Assembly (NCBI GenBank): GCA_027073495.1
Contig: JALSVQ010000141.1
Coordinates: forward strand, 1-41,804
Direction of reading: 5' to 3'
DNA: 41,804 bases
Source of the DNA: Flavobacteriaceae bacterium
GTDB lineage: Bacteria > Bacteroidota > Bacteroidia > Flavobacteriales > Flavobacteriaceae
In this document: positions 8,777 to 18,341 of the stretch, one piece after another
How the letters are laid out: every line of letters begins with the position of its first letter
How positions within the stretch are numbered: position 1 is the stretch's first letter
Position numbers and translations under genes: made by a program
Notes under the pieces: generated by a model
Seen by the model: the letters and a program-made list of their open reading frames with translations, nothing else
Databases searched by the model: none
Told to the model about the DNA's origin: nothing

Positions 8777-8809
8777 TTAACTGAAAATAAGCACACCTTA
8801 TTTTGTTAA
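8777..8809 (+). terminator. Stem-loop after the mltG operon
   Basis: TTAAC-TG-AAAATAAG, a 5-nt loop, then CTTATTTT-GTTAA: an 8-bp stem extended by 5 bp across a 2-nt bulge. It lacks a strong T-run, so termination is only probable. Confidence 0.5.
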
Positions 8810-8848
8810 AATATTCAAAAAAAACCTTTTTTATTTAAAAAATGGTCT

Positions 8849-8856
8849 TATGTTTG
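8849..8856 (+). promoter_or_regulatory. Promoter -7 box for lysozyme-like gene
   Basis: TATGTTTG matches TAnnTTTG. It lies 59 bp before the ATG at 8916. No clear -33 TTG is seen. Confidence 0.4.
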
Positions 8857-8915
8857 CACGCTCAATTAAAAATATGATAATTTCTATATAAGAAATGACA
8901 TTAATATTGAATTAA

Positions 8916-9524
8916 ATGAAAAAAACGGCATACATAATAGTAATACCTATAATTACTTTGGTAATCAATACTGCATTTATGAGAACGCTAGCTTCTTTAG
9001 ATGTAAATGTTGAGTCTGAATCAAGAGGAATTTGTACTGTGCCTTCTCAAGAAGAAGCCTTTCAATTAACTTTAGGTAAATCTTTTGTTGGTTTTAAAGA
9101 AGCATTGGGCTTTAAAGAGTCTCAAGGAAAGTATTATATGGTTAATACATTGGGTTATTTAGGAAAATATCAGTTTGGTTCATCAGCTTTGCGTTTTTAT
9201 GGCTTGTCTAATACCGCTGATTTTCTTCGTAATTCAGCATTACAAGAGCGTGTTTTTATACTTAATTGTGCTTACAATAAATGGACATTACGAAAGGATA
9301 TTCAACATTCTGTAGGGAAGCGAATGAACGGTGTATTAATAACCGAATCTGGCATATTAGCAGCTGCACATCTAGCAGGAGCAAGGGGAGTTAAAAAATT
9401 CTTACGTTCTTTTGGGAGATCGGAAGCTAGAGATGCTTATGGATCAAGTATTACACACTATATGAAGCGTTTTGGAGGTTATGATACTTCTTGGTTAGTA
9501 GCCCAAAAATCTCCTCACTTATAA
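8916..9524 (+). CDS. Lysozyme-fold peptidoglycan hydrolase-like protein
   Basis: A 202-residue protein with an N-terminal hydrophobic segment (residues 4-26, signal or anchor). The body resembles the lysozyme or lytic-transglycosylase fold: FKEALGFKESQGKYYMVN with Glu68 as candidate acid, then GYLGKYQFG, and near the end GILAAAHLAGARGVKKFL, a helix typical of phage-type lysozyme domains. The substrate is probably peptidoglycan, but this is inferred from the fold only. It has its own candidate promoter and ends 6 nt before the convergent methylase gene, with no visible hairpin between them. Confidence 0.65.
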   Translation: MKKTAYIIVIPIITLVINTAFMRTLASLDVNVESESRGICTVPSQEEAFQLTLGKSFVGFKEALGFKESQGKYYMVNTLGYLGKYQFGSSALRFYGLSNTADFLRNSALQERVFILNCAYNKWTLRKDIQHSVGKRMNGVLITESGILAAAHLAGARGVKKFLRSFGRSEARDAYGSSITHYMKRFGGYDTSWLVAQKSPHL

Positions 9525-9530
9525 AGTTTT

Positions 9531-10241
9531 TTAGTCTTTTTGAATAATAAATATTGCAGGGCGTTTGTGCAGTGCAACAGTTATTTTTTTCCAAGTACTG
9601 ATAGTGTATGTTTTTATCCATTCTGTTTCTAAGCTAATGTCTATAGCAATACATAATCTTGTGTTGCCTTGTAAACTACTTTTTAACTCGTTAAATAGCT
9701 TTTCATTGCGATAAGGAGTTTCTATGAATAATTGTGTTTGATTGCGATCAAAAGAAAGTTTTTCATAGAATTTTATAGCTTTTTTTCGTTCCGTACTCTC
9801 AATTGGTAGGTAGCCATTAAATGCAAAATTTTGTCCATTCATCCCAGAAGCCATTAATGCCATAAATATGGAAGAAGGACCAACAAGTGGTGTGACTTTT
9901 ATATTTTTTTCATGAGCTAGTTTTACAATCACAGCTCCCGGATCTGCTATGGCAGGCAATCCAGCTTCTGATATTAAACCAATGTTTTCTCCTTGATCTA
10001 TAGCATCGAGATAATGTTGCATCTCATTATCTTTGGTAAATTTATTTAGAGGATAAAGCACAAGCGAATTTTGGGCTTTACTAGGTGTTATTTTTTTAAT
10101 AAAACGACGCGCAGTTTTTTCATTCTCTACAATGTAATGTGTGATATTTTCAATCGTTTTTTTTACAGAAATAGGAAGTACTTCTAGCGGCGCATTGTCA
10201 CCTAAGGTTGTAGGGATAAGAAAAAGTTGCCCTTTGTTCAT
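9531..10241 (-). CDS. SAM-dependent methyltransferase, tetrapyrrole-methylase fold (RsmI-like)
   Basis: A 236-residue member of the tetrapyrrole methylase superfamily. Motifs seen: FLIPTTLGD at residues 7-15, LISEAGLPAIADPG at 89-102 (the SAM-site loop shared with RsmI) and PLVGPSSI at 118-125. RsmI 2'-O-methylates C1402 of 16S rRNA. This protein is shorter than standard RsmI (about 280 residues) and has a divergent N-terminal motif, so it may be the flavobacterial paralogue rather than RsmI itself. It starts 7 nt after dnaA ends and is probably co-transcribed with it. Confidence 0.85.
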   Translation of the reverse strand: MNKGQLFLIPTTLGDNAPLEVLPISVKKTIENITHYIVENEKTARRFIKKITPSKAQNSLVLYPLNKFTKDNEMQHYLDAIDQGENIGLISEAGLPAIADPGAVIVKLAHEKNIKVTPLVGPSSIFMALMASGMNGQNFAFNGYLPIESTERKKAIKFYEKLSFDRNQTQLFIETPYRNEKLFNELKSSLQGNTRLCIAIDISLETEWIKTYTISTWKKITVALHKRPAIFIIQKD

Positions 10242-10248
10242 AATGTTA

Positions 10249-11676
10249 TTATGAAGATAATTTTTTGGTTAAATCCAAAACATATTTTTTGAAATCTCGA
10301 TCGGTATCTGCAAGATTATTAACCGTTTTGCAAGCGTGTAAAACGGTAGCGTGGTCACGTTTTCCAATTTGAGAACCAATACTCGCTAATGAAGACTTGG
10401 TTAATTTTTTAGCAAAAAACATAGCAAGTTGTCTTGCTTGGACAATATGTCTTTTTCGTGTTTTTGACTGTAGTGTTTCTACACTCATATTAAAATAGTC
10501 AGATACTATTTTTTGAATGTGATCAATAGAGATTTCACGTTTGCTATTCTTAACAAGTTTGTCAACTACACTTTTTGCAAGTTCAATATTAATTTCTTTT
10601 CTATTGTATGAAGACTGTGCTATAAGCGAAATTAAAGCACCTTCTAAATCGCGTACATTTGTAGTGATGTTTTTTGCAACGTATGCTATGACTTCTTCGG
10701 GCATTATTACACCATCACGATATAGTTTGTTGTTAAGTATAGCTACTCGTGTGTTGTAATCTGGTGCTTGTATTTCGGCAGAAAGTCCCCATTTAAAGCG
10801 AGAAAGTAAACGTTGTTCCATTTCTTGCATATCAACAGGTGCTTTATCAGATGTAAGCACTACTTGCTTTCCATTTTGATGTAAATGATTAAAAATATGG
10901 AAGAATACGTCTTGAGTTCCTGGTTTTCCAGATAGGAACTGTACATCGTCAACTAATAAAACATCTATCATTTGATAGAAATGGATAAAATCATTTCTAG
11001 AATTGCTCTTTACTGCTTCAATAAATTGCTGAATAAATTTTTCTATAGAAATATAGAGTACTGTTTTTTCAGGATATTTTTCTTTGACATCAACACCAAT
11101 AGCATGGAGCAAATGTGATTTTCCAAGCCCTACACCGCCATATATAAATAATGGATTGAAAGAAGTTCCTCCAGGTTTATTAGCTACAGCTTGACCTGCT
11201 TGACGTGGTAATCTGTTAGAATCACCTTCTATAAAATTTTCAAAAGTATAAGCCGGGTTGAGTTGCGATTCTATTTTTACTTTTTGAATACCAGGAATCA
11301 CAAAAGGATTTTTTAGCTCTCTTTTATTAATATTTAAAGGCGCATTTACATTTTGCGCTTTATTAATATTGGTATTTGAACTCGGAATGTTTACAGTAAA
11401 CGGTTTTTTGTTACTATAGGTATTTTCCATTTTGATAACATAAACCAATTTTGCATTATCACCAAGTTCTCTTTTCAAAGCAACTTTAAGAACAGGAAGA
11501 TAATGTTCTTCAAGCCATTCAAAGAAAAATTTACTTGGAACCTGAACACTTAATGCTTTGTGATTCAGTTTAACTGCTTTAATGGGCTCAAACCAAGTTT
11601 TAAACGCTTGTTCAGAGATGTTGTCTTTTATAAATAAGAGACAGTTATTCCATATGTTTTCAGCAGTTTGATTCAT
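10249..11676 (-). CDS. dnaA: Chromosomal replication initiator DnaA
   Basis: A 475-residue AAA+ initiator that binds DnaA boxes and opens the origin. Domains in order: domain I (about 1-85), a linker rich in Asn (90-125), the AAA+ domain with Walker A GGVGLGKS at 180-187 and Walker B LLVDDVQF at 240-247, sensor region, and the C-terminal helix-turn-helix with RDHATVLHACKTV. All parts are intact and of normal length. The 196-bp region upstream shows no TTATCCACA-type box, so the origin is not evident here. The RsmI-like gene follows directly. Confidence 0.98.
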   Translation of the reverse strand: MNQTAENIWNNCLLFIKDNISEQAFKTWFEPIKAVKLNHKALSVQVPSKFFFEWLEEHYLPVLKVALKRELGDNAKLVYVIKMENTYSNKKPFTVNIPSSNTNINKAQNVNAPLNINKRELKNPFVIPGIQKVKIESQLNPAYTFENFIEGDSNRLPRQAGQAVANKPGGTSFNPLFIYGGVGLGKSHLLHAIGVDVKEKYPEKTVLYISIEKFIQQFIEAVKSNSRNDFIHFYQMIDVLLVDDVQFLSGKPGTQDVFFHIFNHLHQNGKQVVLTSDKAPVDMQEMEQRLLSRFKWGLSAEIQAPDYNTRVAILNNKLYRDGVIMPEEVIAYVAKNITTNVRDLEGALISLIAQSSYNRKEINIELAKSVVDKLVKNSKREISIDHIQKIVSDYFNMSVETLQSKTRKRHIVQARQLAMFFAKKLTKSSLASIGSQIGKRDHATVLHACKTVNNLADTDRDFKKYVLDLTKKLSS

Positions 11677-11872
11677 GTTGCTTTGTTTGTTTAATTTGGT
11701 TTTTTACTAGTTTTGCTTTGCTAAAAATACAATAGTTACCAACTATAATATTTCTACTGCAAAGATGTGAACAATTTTGATTACAAAAAAATGAAATTGC
11801 TATTGTTTTTTAAATAAGTTTTTTGCATATTATGGCAATTATTAAAGTTAAATATTAAAGTATATCAATTAA

Positions 11873-12265
11873 ATGTTTGAAAATAAAACAACTACACGTG
11901 TACGATACAATGAAACTGACCAAATGAGCTATGTACATCATGGAAATTATGCTTCTTTTTTTGAAATGGGGCGTTTGGAATGGTTACGCGAAAGAGGAAT
12001 ATCATATAAAGAGATGGAAGCTAATGGTGTGATGCTGCCAGTTTATTCTTTGGCAACTCGTTTTGTAAGTCCAGCCAAATATGATGATGTGTTAACTATA
12101 ACCACACGGTTAAAAGAAACGCCTACTGTGCGTATTTCTTTTGAATATGAAATTCACAATCAGGAGGATAAATTGATAGCTACAGGAGAGACGACTTTGG
12201 TATTTGTGAATATGACATCAGGACGTCCTATTAAAGCACCACAATATATACTGGATTTATTGTAA
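11873..12265 (+). CDS. Acyl-CoA thioesterase, YbgC/4-hydroxybenzoyl-CoA type
   Basis: A 130-residue hotdog-fold enzyme that hydrolyses acyl-CoA thioesters. The active-site stretch is visible near the N-terminus: Asp16 in ETDQMSYVHHGNY, His22-His23, Asn25-Tyr26, and Glu31 in the following helix (FFEMGRLEWLRE). Length is typical. It is divergent from dnaA and convergent with typA, with a terminator hairpin between. The substrate chain length is unknown. Confidence 0.88.
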   Translation: MFENKTTTRVRYNETDQMSYVHHGNYASFFEMGRLEWLRERGISYKEMEANGVMLPVYSLATRFVSPAKYDDVLTITTRLKETPTVRISFEYEIHNQEDKLIATGETTLVFVNMTSGRPIKAPQYILDLL

Positions 12266-12374
12266 GGCATAAACTTACATAATTGTATTGTTGTTTTGAG
12301 AAACCTCAAGAGTTACTCTGTAAAAATATAAGGTCTCTCGGTTTGTTCCTTATTTATTAAAATTACAAATAAAA

Positions 12375-12402
12375 AAAAGCAACATTGAGAAATGTTGCTT
12401 TT
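12375..12402. terminator. Bidirectional terminator between thioesterase gene and typA
   Basis: AAAAGCAACATT and AATGTTGCTTTT form a 12-bp perfect stem with a 4-nt loop; A and T tracts allow use from both sides. Confidence 0.85.
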
Positions 12403-12427
12403 ATATTCAGTATTAATTAAAAGAAAA

Positions 12428-14227
12428 TTATAATTTTCCTTTTCTTTTTCGTTCATTTTCATCAAGATAAACTTTACGAAGACGTAATGAATTCGGTGTT
12501 ACCTCTACATATTCATCTTTTTGAATATATTCTAAGGCCTCTTCTAATGAGAATTTGATTGGAGGTGCCAATTTTACTTTGTCATCAGCTCCAGAAGAAC
12601 GCACATTAGATTGTTTTTTTGCTTTAGTAACATTAACAACCAAATCTCCAGCTCTTGAATTTTCACCAATAACTTGACCGGTGTAAATGTCTTCTCCAGG
12701 GAAAATAAAGAATTTTCCTCTGTCTTGTAGTTTATCCATAGAGTAAGGTATTGAAACTCCTTTTTCCATAGAAATCATTGAACCATTTTGTCTTCCAGGA
12801 ATCTGACCTTTGTAAGGCTGAAATTCTTTAAAACGGTGAGACATAATAGCTTCTCCAGCAGTGGCAGTAAGTAATTGGTTTCTTAAGCCGATAATACCAC
12901 GTGATGGAATGATAAATTCCATAACCATACGGTCTCCTTTTGGAACCATACTAAGCATTTCACCTTTACGCATCGTTACAAATTCTACTGCTTTTCCAGA
13001 TGTTGATTCTGGTAGGTCAATAGTTAATTCTTCTATTGGTTCATGTTTCTTACCATCTATTTCTTTTATGATTACTTGAGGTTGCCCAATTTGTAATTCA
13101 TAACCTTCACGACGCATCGTTTCTATCAGTACTGATAAGTGAAGAATACCACGACCAAAGACCATAAATTTATTGGCATCAGAAGTCGATTCTACACGTA
13201 GTGCTAAGTTTTTTTCAAGTTCTTTGTCTAGACGTTCTCTAATGTGTCTTGAAGTTACATATTTTCCGTCTTTACCAAAGAATGGCGAGTCGTTAATAGT
13301 GAATAACATACTCATTGTAGGTTCATCTATAGCAATACTTTTTAAGGCTTCTGGATTTTCTGAATCAGCGATAGTATCTCCAATTTCAAATCCTTCCAAA
13401 CCAATTAAAGCACAAATATCTCCTGCTTGTACTTCATCAACTTTAAGTCTTCCCATTCCTTCAAAGATATTGATTTCTTTGATTTTTGATTTGGTTATTG
13501 TTCCATCACGTTTTACTAAAGCAATTTGTTGATTTGATTTTAGTGTTCCTCGTTTTAATCGTCCAATAGCTATACGTCCTGTAAAGTTAGAATAGTCTAA
13601 AGAAGTAATTAACATTTGCGTATTTCCTTCTTCAACCTTAAAGTCTGGAGTGTGCTCCAAAGCCATATCTAATAAAGGTTCTATATTTTCAGTTTCATTT
13701 TGCCAATCATCACTCATCCAATTGTTTTTGGCAGAACCATAAACTGTTGGGAAATCCAATTGCCATTCTTCAGCTCCTAGATTGAACATTAAATCAAAAA
13801 CAGCTTCATGTACTTCTTCTGGCGTACAGTTTGGTTTATCTACTTTATTCACGACCACCATTGGCTTAAGACCTAAGTCTAATGCTTTTTGAAGTACAAA
13901 TCGTGTTTGAGGCATAGGTCCTTCAAAGGCATCTACCAAAAGTAATACGCCATCTGCCATATTTAAGACACGTTCTACTTCACCACCAAAATCGGCGTGA
14001 CCAGGCGTGTCAATGATGTTTATTTTTACATCTTTGTAGATAACAGATACATTTTTAGAAAGAATGGTAATACCACGTTCGCGCTCTAAATCGTTGTTAT
14101 CTAAGATTAATTCACCTGTTTTCTGATTGTCTCTAAAAAGACTACAGTGGTGCATTATTTTGTCAACCAATGTTGTTTTACCGTGGTCAACGTGTGCTAT
14201 AATAGCAATGTTTTTGATTTTTCTCAT
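12428..14227 (-). CDS. typA: Translational GTPase TypA/BipA
   Basis: A 599-residue EF-G-like ribosomal GTPase involved in stress responses and 50S assembly. GTP motifs: AHVDHGKT (11-18), DTPGH (73-77) and NKVD (127-130). The remainder shows the TypA order of beta-barrel, two EF-G-like domains and the TypA-specific C-terminus, with PTRGIIGLR-type sequence (here PSRGIIGLRNQLL). Full length. The gene is monocistronic with a candidate promoter about 50 bp upstream. Confidence 0.97.
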   Translation of the reverse strand: MRKIKNIAIIAHVDHGKTTLVDKIMHHCSLFRDNQKTGELILDNNDLERERGITILSKNVSVIYKDVKINIIDTPGHADFGGEVERVLNMADGVLLLVDAFEGPMPQTRFVLQKALDLGLKPMVVVNKVDKPNCTPEEVHEAVFDLMFNLGAEEWQLDFPTVYGSAKNNWMSDDWQNETENIEPLLDMALEHTPDFKVEEGNTQMLITSLDYSNFTGRIAIGRLKRGTLKSNQQIALVKRDGTITKSKIKEINIFEGMGRLKVDEVQAGDICALIGLEGFEIGDTIADSENPEALKSIAIDEPTMSMLFTINDSPFFGKDGKYVTSRHIRERLDKELEKNLALRVESTSDANKFMVFGRGILHLSVLIETMRREGYELQIGQPQVIIKEIDGKKHEPIEELTIDLPESTSGKAVEFVTMRKGEMLSMVPKGDRMVMEFIIPSRGIIGLRNQLLTATAGEAIMSHRFKEFQPYKGQIPGRQNGSMISMEKGVSIPYSMDKLQDRGKFFIFPGEDIYTGQVIGENSRAGDLVVNVTKAKKQSNVRSSGADDKVKLAPPIKFSLEEALEYIQKDEYVEVTPNSLRLRKVYLDENERKRKGKL

Positions 14228-14274
14228 TATTTGATGTGTTATATCTTGTTCTTAAAGATAATTTTTTCAAGGCG

Positions 14275-14282
14275 CAAATGTA
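14275..14282 (-). promoter_or_regulatory. typA promoter -7 box
   Basis: TACATTTG on the minus strand, 48 bp before the typA ATG. No clear TTG at -33. The rest of the 307-bp gap between typA and metK is AT-rich, with only the metK hairpin recognisable. Confidence 0.5.
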
Positions 14283-14473
14283 CTATTATTTAATTGATTA
14301 TATCCTATTATGACTAATTAATTATAATAACTTCTTAATTTGAATGGTTTAATTAGATATTAATTTTTTTATTAAAGCTATTTGAATAAAAAAAAAGTCC
14401 AGTGCTAAAAATAAGTATGTTGAAATTTTAAAATTTTCGTTTAAATATAAATTTATAGTTGTTATTCTTTAAA

Positions 14474-14511
14474 GCCAAGAAATTTATTGTTATTGATAAT
14501 AATTTCTCGGC
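14474..14511 (-). terminator. Probable metK terminator hairpin
   Basis: Imperfect inverted repeat with GCCAAGAAATT and AATTTCTCGGC ends, about 25 bp after the metK stop. The T-run is weak. Confidence 0.45.
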
Positions 14512-14534
14512 ATTAATGATTGTATTGCTAGTTT

Positions 14535-15800
14535 TTATGCTAGTAAAAATACTTTTTTTATAGCATCTACATAATCTAATTTTTCCCAAGTGAACAATTC
14601 TACTTCAAATTGTTCTGTGATTTCTTTCTTCTGTGTGTAGTCAAACCTTGAAAATGATTTTTTCACAGTTTGAGGTGTTCTTCCCATATGACCATATGCA
14701 GCGGTTTCACTGTATATAGGGCTACGAAGTTTTAGACGTTTTTCTATAGCTGCTGGCTTTAAATCAAAAATAGCAGCTACTTTTTCGGCAATAACACCAT
14801 CTGAAAAAGGCACTTGAGCTGTGCCATAAGTGTCTACAAAAATAGAAGTTGGTTCTGCTACTCCAATAGCATAAGATAGTTGAACTAAAATTTCGTTTGC
14901 CACACCAGCAGCAACTAGATTTTTAGCAATATGACGTGCAGCATAAGCTGCAGAACGGTCAACCTTACTTGGATCTTTTCCTGAAAACGCACCACCGCCG
15001 TGCGCACCTTTACCGCCATAAGTATCTACTATTATTTTTCTACCTGTTAGCCCTGTATCTCCGTGCGGACCACCAATTACAAACTTGCCTGTAGGATTGA
15101 TATGATAAGTAATTTCTGGTGTAAAAAGTTTTTGAATGGCTTCTGGCAAATCATTAATTACAGCAGGAATTACAATGTTTTTGATATCATCAGCTATTTT
15201 TTTGAGCATAATAGCATCTTGATCAAAATCATCGTGTTGTGTAGATACAACTATGGTGTCAATACGCTGCGGTATGTTATCATCAGAATATTCTATGGTC
15301 ACTTGACTCTTGGCATCGGGACGCAGATATGCTATGGTACCATCTTTTCTAAAAGCTGCAAGTGTTTTTAAAATACGATGTGATAAGTCTAAAGCCAAAG
15401 GCATATAATTATTAGTTTCTTTGCTTGCATAACCAAACATCATTCCTTGGTCTCCTGCACCTTGCTCTTCATCCAATCTATCAACACCTTGATTGATGTC
15501 TTGCGATTGCTCGTGAATGGTAGATAGTACACCACAAGATTCTCCTGAAAATTTATATTCGCTTTTAGTATAGCCAATTTTGTTGATGACCTCACGTGCT
15601 ATTTTTTGCACATCAACATAAGTTGTTGTTTTGACTTCTCCTGCAAGAATGACTTGTCCTGTAGTTACAAGAGTTTCACAGGCTACTTTGGAGTCTTTGT
15701 CAAAGGCTAAAAAATTATCTAATAAAGCATCCGAAATTTGATCGGCTACTTTGTCTGGGTGTCCTTCAGATACTGATTCTGATGTAAATAAATATGACAT
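14535..15800 (-). CDS. metK: S-adenosylmethionine synthetase
   Basis: A 421-residue enzyme that makes S-adenosylmethionine from methionine and ATP. Family landmarks: [19 protein letters not shown] near residue 7, [24 protein letters not shown], and the glycine-rich [19 protein letters not shown] loop. Length fits the flavobacterial form. The gene has a long leader with a TACCTTTG promoter box and a probable SAM-II aptamer, which would give feedback repression by its own product. Confidence 0.97.
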   Translation of the reverse strand: MSYLFTSESVSEGHPDKVADQISDALLDNFLAFDKDSKVACETLVTTGQVILAGEVKTTTYVDVQKIAREVINKIGYTKSEYKFSGESCGVLSTIHEQSQDINQGVDRLDEEQGAGDQGMMFGYASKETNNYMPLALDLSHRILKTLAAFRKDGTIAYLRPDAKSQVTIEYSDDNIPQRIDTIVVSTQHDDFDQDAIMLKKIADDIKNIVIPAVINDLPEAIQKLFTPEITYHINPTGKFVIGGPHGDTGLTGRKIIVDTYGGKGAHGGGAFSGKDPSKVDRSAAYAARHIAKNLVAAGVANEILVQLSYAIGVAEPTSIFVDTYGTAQVPFSDGVIAEKVAAIFDLKPAAIEKRLKLRSPIYSETAAYGHMGRTPQTVKKSFSRFDYTQKKEITEQFEVELFTWEKLDYVDAIKKVFLLA

Positions 15801-15874
15801 TATATAAAACGCTTTTAGTATTAATAAAAAATAATTAATTAGGCGCTAAAGTAGAATAGTAAATAGGTAGTATT

Positions 15875-15924
15875 CTGTTTTAGCTTTTTTTAATGAGGTA
15901 GCAATCAGTTCAAATTTCTCCTCT
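15875..15924 (-). ncRNA. Probable SAM-II riboswitch in the metK leader
   Basis: On the minus strand GAGG and CCTC can form stem P1 around a loop ending AACTGATTGCTA; an A-rich linker and AGCTAAAACAG follow. This order matches the SAM-II (metA motif) pattern as I recall it: P1, loop with UUGC, then GCUAAA, with the loop pairing to the 3' strand as a pseudoknot (UGC/GCU and CUG/CAG). It sits between a promoter box and metK. A hairpin with AGAATA/TATTCT arms overlaps the 3' strand and might be the switching partner. No covariance search was run. Confidence 0.65.
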
Positions 15925-15940
15925 CCTAAATATTAGGTTG

Positions 15941-15948
15941 CAAAGGTA
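15941..15948 (-). promoter_or_regulatory. metK promoter -7 box
   Basis: TACCTTTG on the minus strand, just upstream of the aptamer, giving a leader of about 135 nt. Confidence 0.6.
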
Positions 15949-15990
15949 ATGCTAATTATTAAAATAAAAAAAATAACCTAAGATTTTTAA

Positions 15991-17928
15991 TTAAACAACA
16001 CGATTAAGTTTGCTTGCGACATCTTTTCGTAAACCTGTATAATCCATTATTTCATCCCGAATATGATTTTCCATTTCTTGCTCTTTGTATTCGTTTTTAA
16101 TGGAGTCGATAAGATTATCAATTAATTTTAAACGTAAATTATAAATGGTATCAACAGTCATTTGGTCAATGGTGTCTTTTTTCTCTTTGGTGTGAATTTG
16201 TTTCCGTTGCCAATCGTGTTTAATATATTTTTCTTCATTCATTAAGATGTGCGTGGTGAGTTCAGAAACCTTTGTATTGCTATGATTAACAAAATGGCTG
16301 ATCTCTAGTGTTTCATTTTGATTGACCATTGCCATTATTTCATCATATACTTCTTTAAAAAGGGTATTTGAAAAAGCTATTTCGTCTGCTTGAAGGTGTA
16401 AGAAAACTTGTTTGGCTACGGTTTGCTCAATCATAAAAGTTCGGACTTCGCCTTCATCATCAATGATAGTATCTTCAAATTCATATTTTTCATTACCATA
16501 TAGTAGTAATAAAGCAATTATTTGATATTCTAGTGTTTTTTGGCGATCTACTTTTTCAAGTACAATCTCTTTATTAACAACAGCTAAAGGTTGTTCTATC
16601 TTCGCTTGTTTCTGGAAATCCTTTTTGTTTTTGGTAAGAATTTGTGCCAATTCATTAAATAACACATGTTCCGAAACATTCATAATTCGAGCACACTCTT
16701 TGAGGTAAATCTCTTGCTGTATTGCATTGGGTATTTTGGCAATACTCCCAATCATATCACGAACTAAAGCCCCTTTTTTTATAGGGTCATTGCTCGCTTC
16801 ATCCATAAGTAAATTTGCTTTGAATGAGATGAAATCTCGAGCATTAGCTTGGATATAATCTGTTATTTCTTCAGTATTGTGTGTTTTAGCAAATGAATCT
16901 GGATCATCTCCATCAGGAAACGTAAGCACACGCACATTCATACCTTGTTCCAATATCAAATCGATACCACGAATGGATGCTCTAAGTCCTGCAGCATCAC
17001 CATCAAATAAAACAGTTATGGTATTGGTCAATCGTTTTATTAAACGAATTTGATCTGAAGTAAGTGCTGTACCACTAGAGGAAACCACATTTTTTATTCC
17101 TGCTTGATGCATAGAAATAACATCCGTATAGCCTTCAACCAAATAGCAGTTATCTTCTTTGGCAATGCTTTGTTTGGCGTAGTAAATACCATAAAGCACT
17201 TTACTTTTATGATAAATATCGCTTTCAGGAGAATTGAGATATTTGGCTGCTTTTTTATCAATTTTGAGAATGCGCCCACCAAAACCGAGTACGCGCCCGC
17301 TCATACTGTGTATCGGAAACATTACACGCCCTTTGAATCGGTCAAATTTTTTGGTTTCTTTGACTATGGTCAATCCTGTTTTTTCTAAAAAATCAAGTTT
17401 GTACTGTTGGCGCAATGCTTCATCTGTAAAAGCAGTCCAGCTATCTGGAGAATATCCTAGTTTGAAACGTTTAATGGTTTCCATGCTAAAGCCACGCTCT
17501 TTGAAGTATGATAAGCCAATGGCTTTGCCTTCTTCGGTTTCGAGGAGCGTTTTGTGAAAGAAGTCTTGTGCAAAATCACTTGCCGCATAAAGACTCTCAC
17601 GTTCAGTGGTTTTTAATTTTTCTTCATCTGTTTGTTCAGTTTCTTCGATCTCAATATTGTACTTTTTGGCAAGCCAGCGAATAGCTTCGGGGTAAGAGAA
17701 ATGCTCGTGTTCCATTAAAAAAGCAACAACATTCCCACCTTTTCCACTAGAGAAATCTTTCCAAATTTGTTTGACAGGTGATACCATAAACGAAGGCGTA
17801 CGTTCTTCAGAAAAAGGACTCAAGCCTTTGAAATTGGCTCCAGACTTTTTTAAGTTTACGAACTCGCCAATGACTTCTTCAAGTCGTACCGTTTCATATA
17901 CTTTGTCTATGGTTGTTTTAGCTATCAT
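15991..17928 (-). CDS. dnaG: DNA primase DnaG without zinc ligands
   Basis: A 645-residue primase that lays RNA primers at the replication fork. The frame is open 14 codons further up, but family sequence begins at MIAKTTIDKV and a promoter box lies inside the extra stretch, so 17928 is the start. The N-terminal CHC2 domain is recognisable (FKGLSPFSEERTPSF, DFSSGKGGNVVAF), but the usual Cys-His-Cys-Cys positions are Ser37, Ser40, Asp58 and Ser61. TOPRIM motifs are present (VEGYTDVISMHQ, LFDGDAAGLRASIRG), followed by the helicase-interacting C-terminus. The zinc loss is probably a flavobacterial lineage trait, not damage. Confidence 0.95.
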   Translation of the reverse strand: MIAKTTIDKVYETVRLEEVIGEFVNLKKSGANFKGLSPFSEERTPSFMVSPVKQIWKDFSSGKGGNVVAFLMEHEHFSYPEAIRWLAKKYNIEIEETEQTDEEKLKTTERESLYAASDFAQDFFHKTLLETEEGKAIGLSYFKERGFSMETIKRFKLGYSPDSWTAFTDEALRQQYKLDFLEKTGLTIVKETKKFDRFKGRVMFPIHSMSGRVLGFGGRILKIDKKAAKYLNSPESDIYHKSKVLYGIYYAKQSIAKEDNCYLVEGYTDVISMHQAGIKNVVSSSGTALTSDQIRLIKRLTNTITVLFDGDAAGLRASIRGIDLILEQGMNVRVLTFPDGDDPDSFAKTHNTEEITDYIQANARDFISFKANLLMDEASNDPIKKGALVRDMIGSIAKIPNAIQQEIYLKECARIMNVSEHVLFNELAQILTKNKKDFQKQAKIEQPLAVVNKEIVLEKVDRQKTLEYQIIALLLLYGNEKYEFEDTIIDDEGEVRTFMIEQTVAKQVFLHLQADEIAFSNTLFKEVYDEIMAMVNQNETLEISHFVNHSNTKVSELTTHILMNEEKYIKHDWQRKQIHTKEKKDTIDQMTVDTIYNLRLKLIDNLIDSIKNEYKEQEMENHIRDEIMDYTGLRKDVASKLNRVV

Positions 17929-17933
17929 TGGTG

Positions 17934-17941
17934 CAAATGTA
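17934..17941 (-). promoter_or_regulatory. dnaG promoter -7 box, leaderless start
   Basis: TACATTTG on the minus strand ends 5 nt before the ATG at 17928; transcription would begin at or next to the start codon. Confidence 0.55.
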
Positions 17942-17992
17942 GTGAATTTTATAAACAAAAAAAGCTTCATATTTCTATGAAACTTTTTTTAG

Positions 17993-18065
<73 letters not shown>

Positions 18066-18076
18066 ATATTGGATTG

Positions 18077-18084
18077 CAAAGATA
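18077..18084 (-). promoter_or_regulatory. tRNA promoter -7 box
   Basis: TATCTTTG on the minus strand, 11 nt before the tRNA 5' end, with a TTG about 20 nt upstream. I see no other feature in the remaining 250 bp before the TPR gene. Confidence 0.65.
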
Positions 18085-18341
18085 CTATCCTTTTTTTTAT
18101 TGCGCAAGAAATTGTGATTTAAATATCACTTTTTTTTATCTAAAAAAGATAAGTATCTAAAGATGCTGTTTTTAAACGATACTTTTTTATTGGTTTCAAA
18201 CCTTTTGCCTATTGTCTTACAGCAAACGGGCTACAATTTCATATCGGAAACTAGTGCTGCTTTTAATAATTTATTGTGTATTTTTATATTATTTTATAAA
18301 ATTATTCCGTTATTAGCATATCAGCTTTATAAAATAAAACT

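Noticed and set aside
11677-11872. Possible replication origin next to dnaA
   Set aside because: No TTATCCACA-like boxes or typical unwinding repeats are visible; only AT-rich promoter-like DNA.
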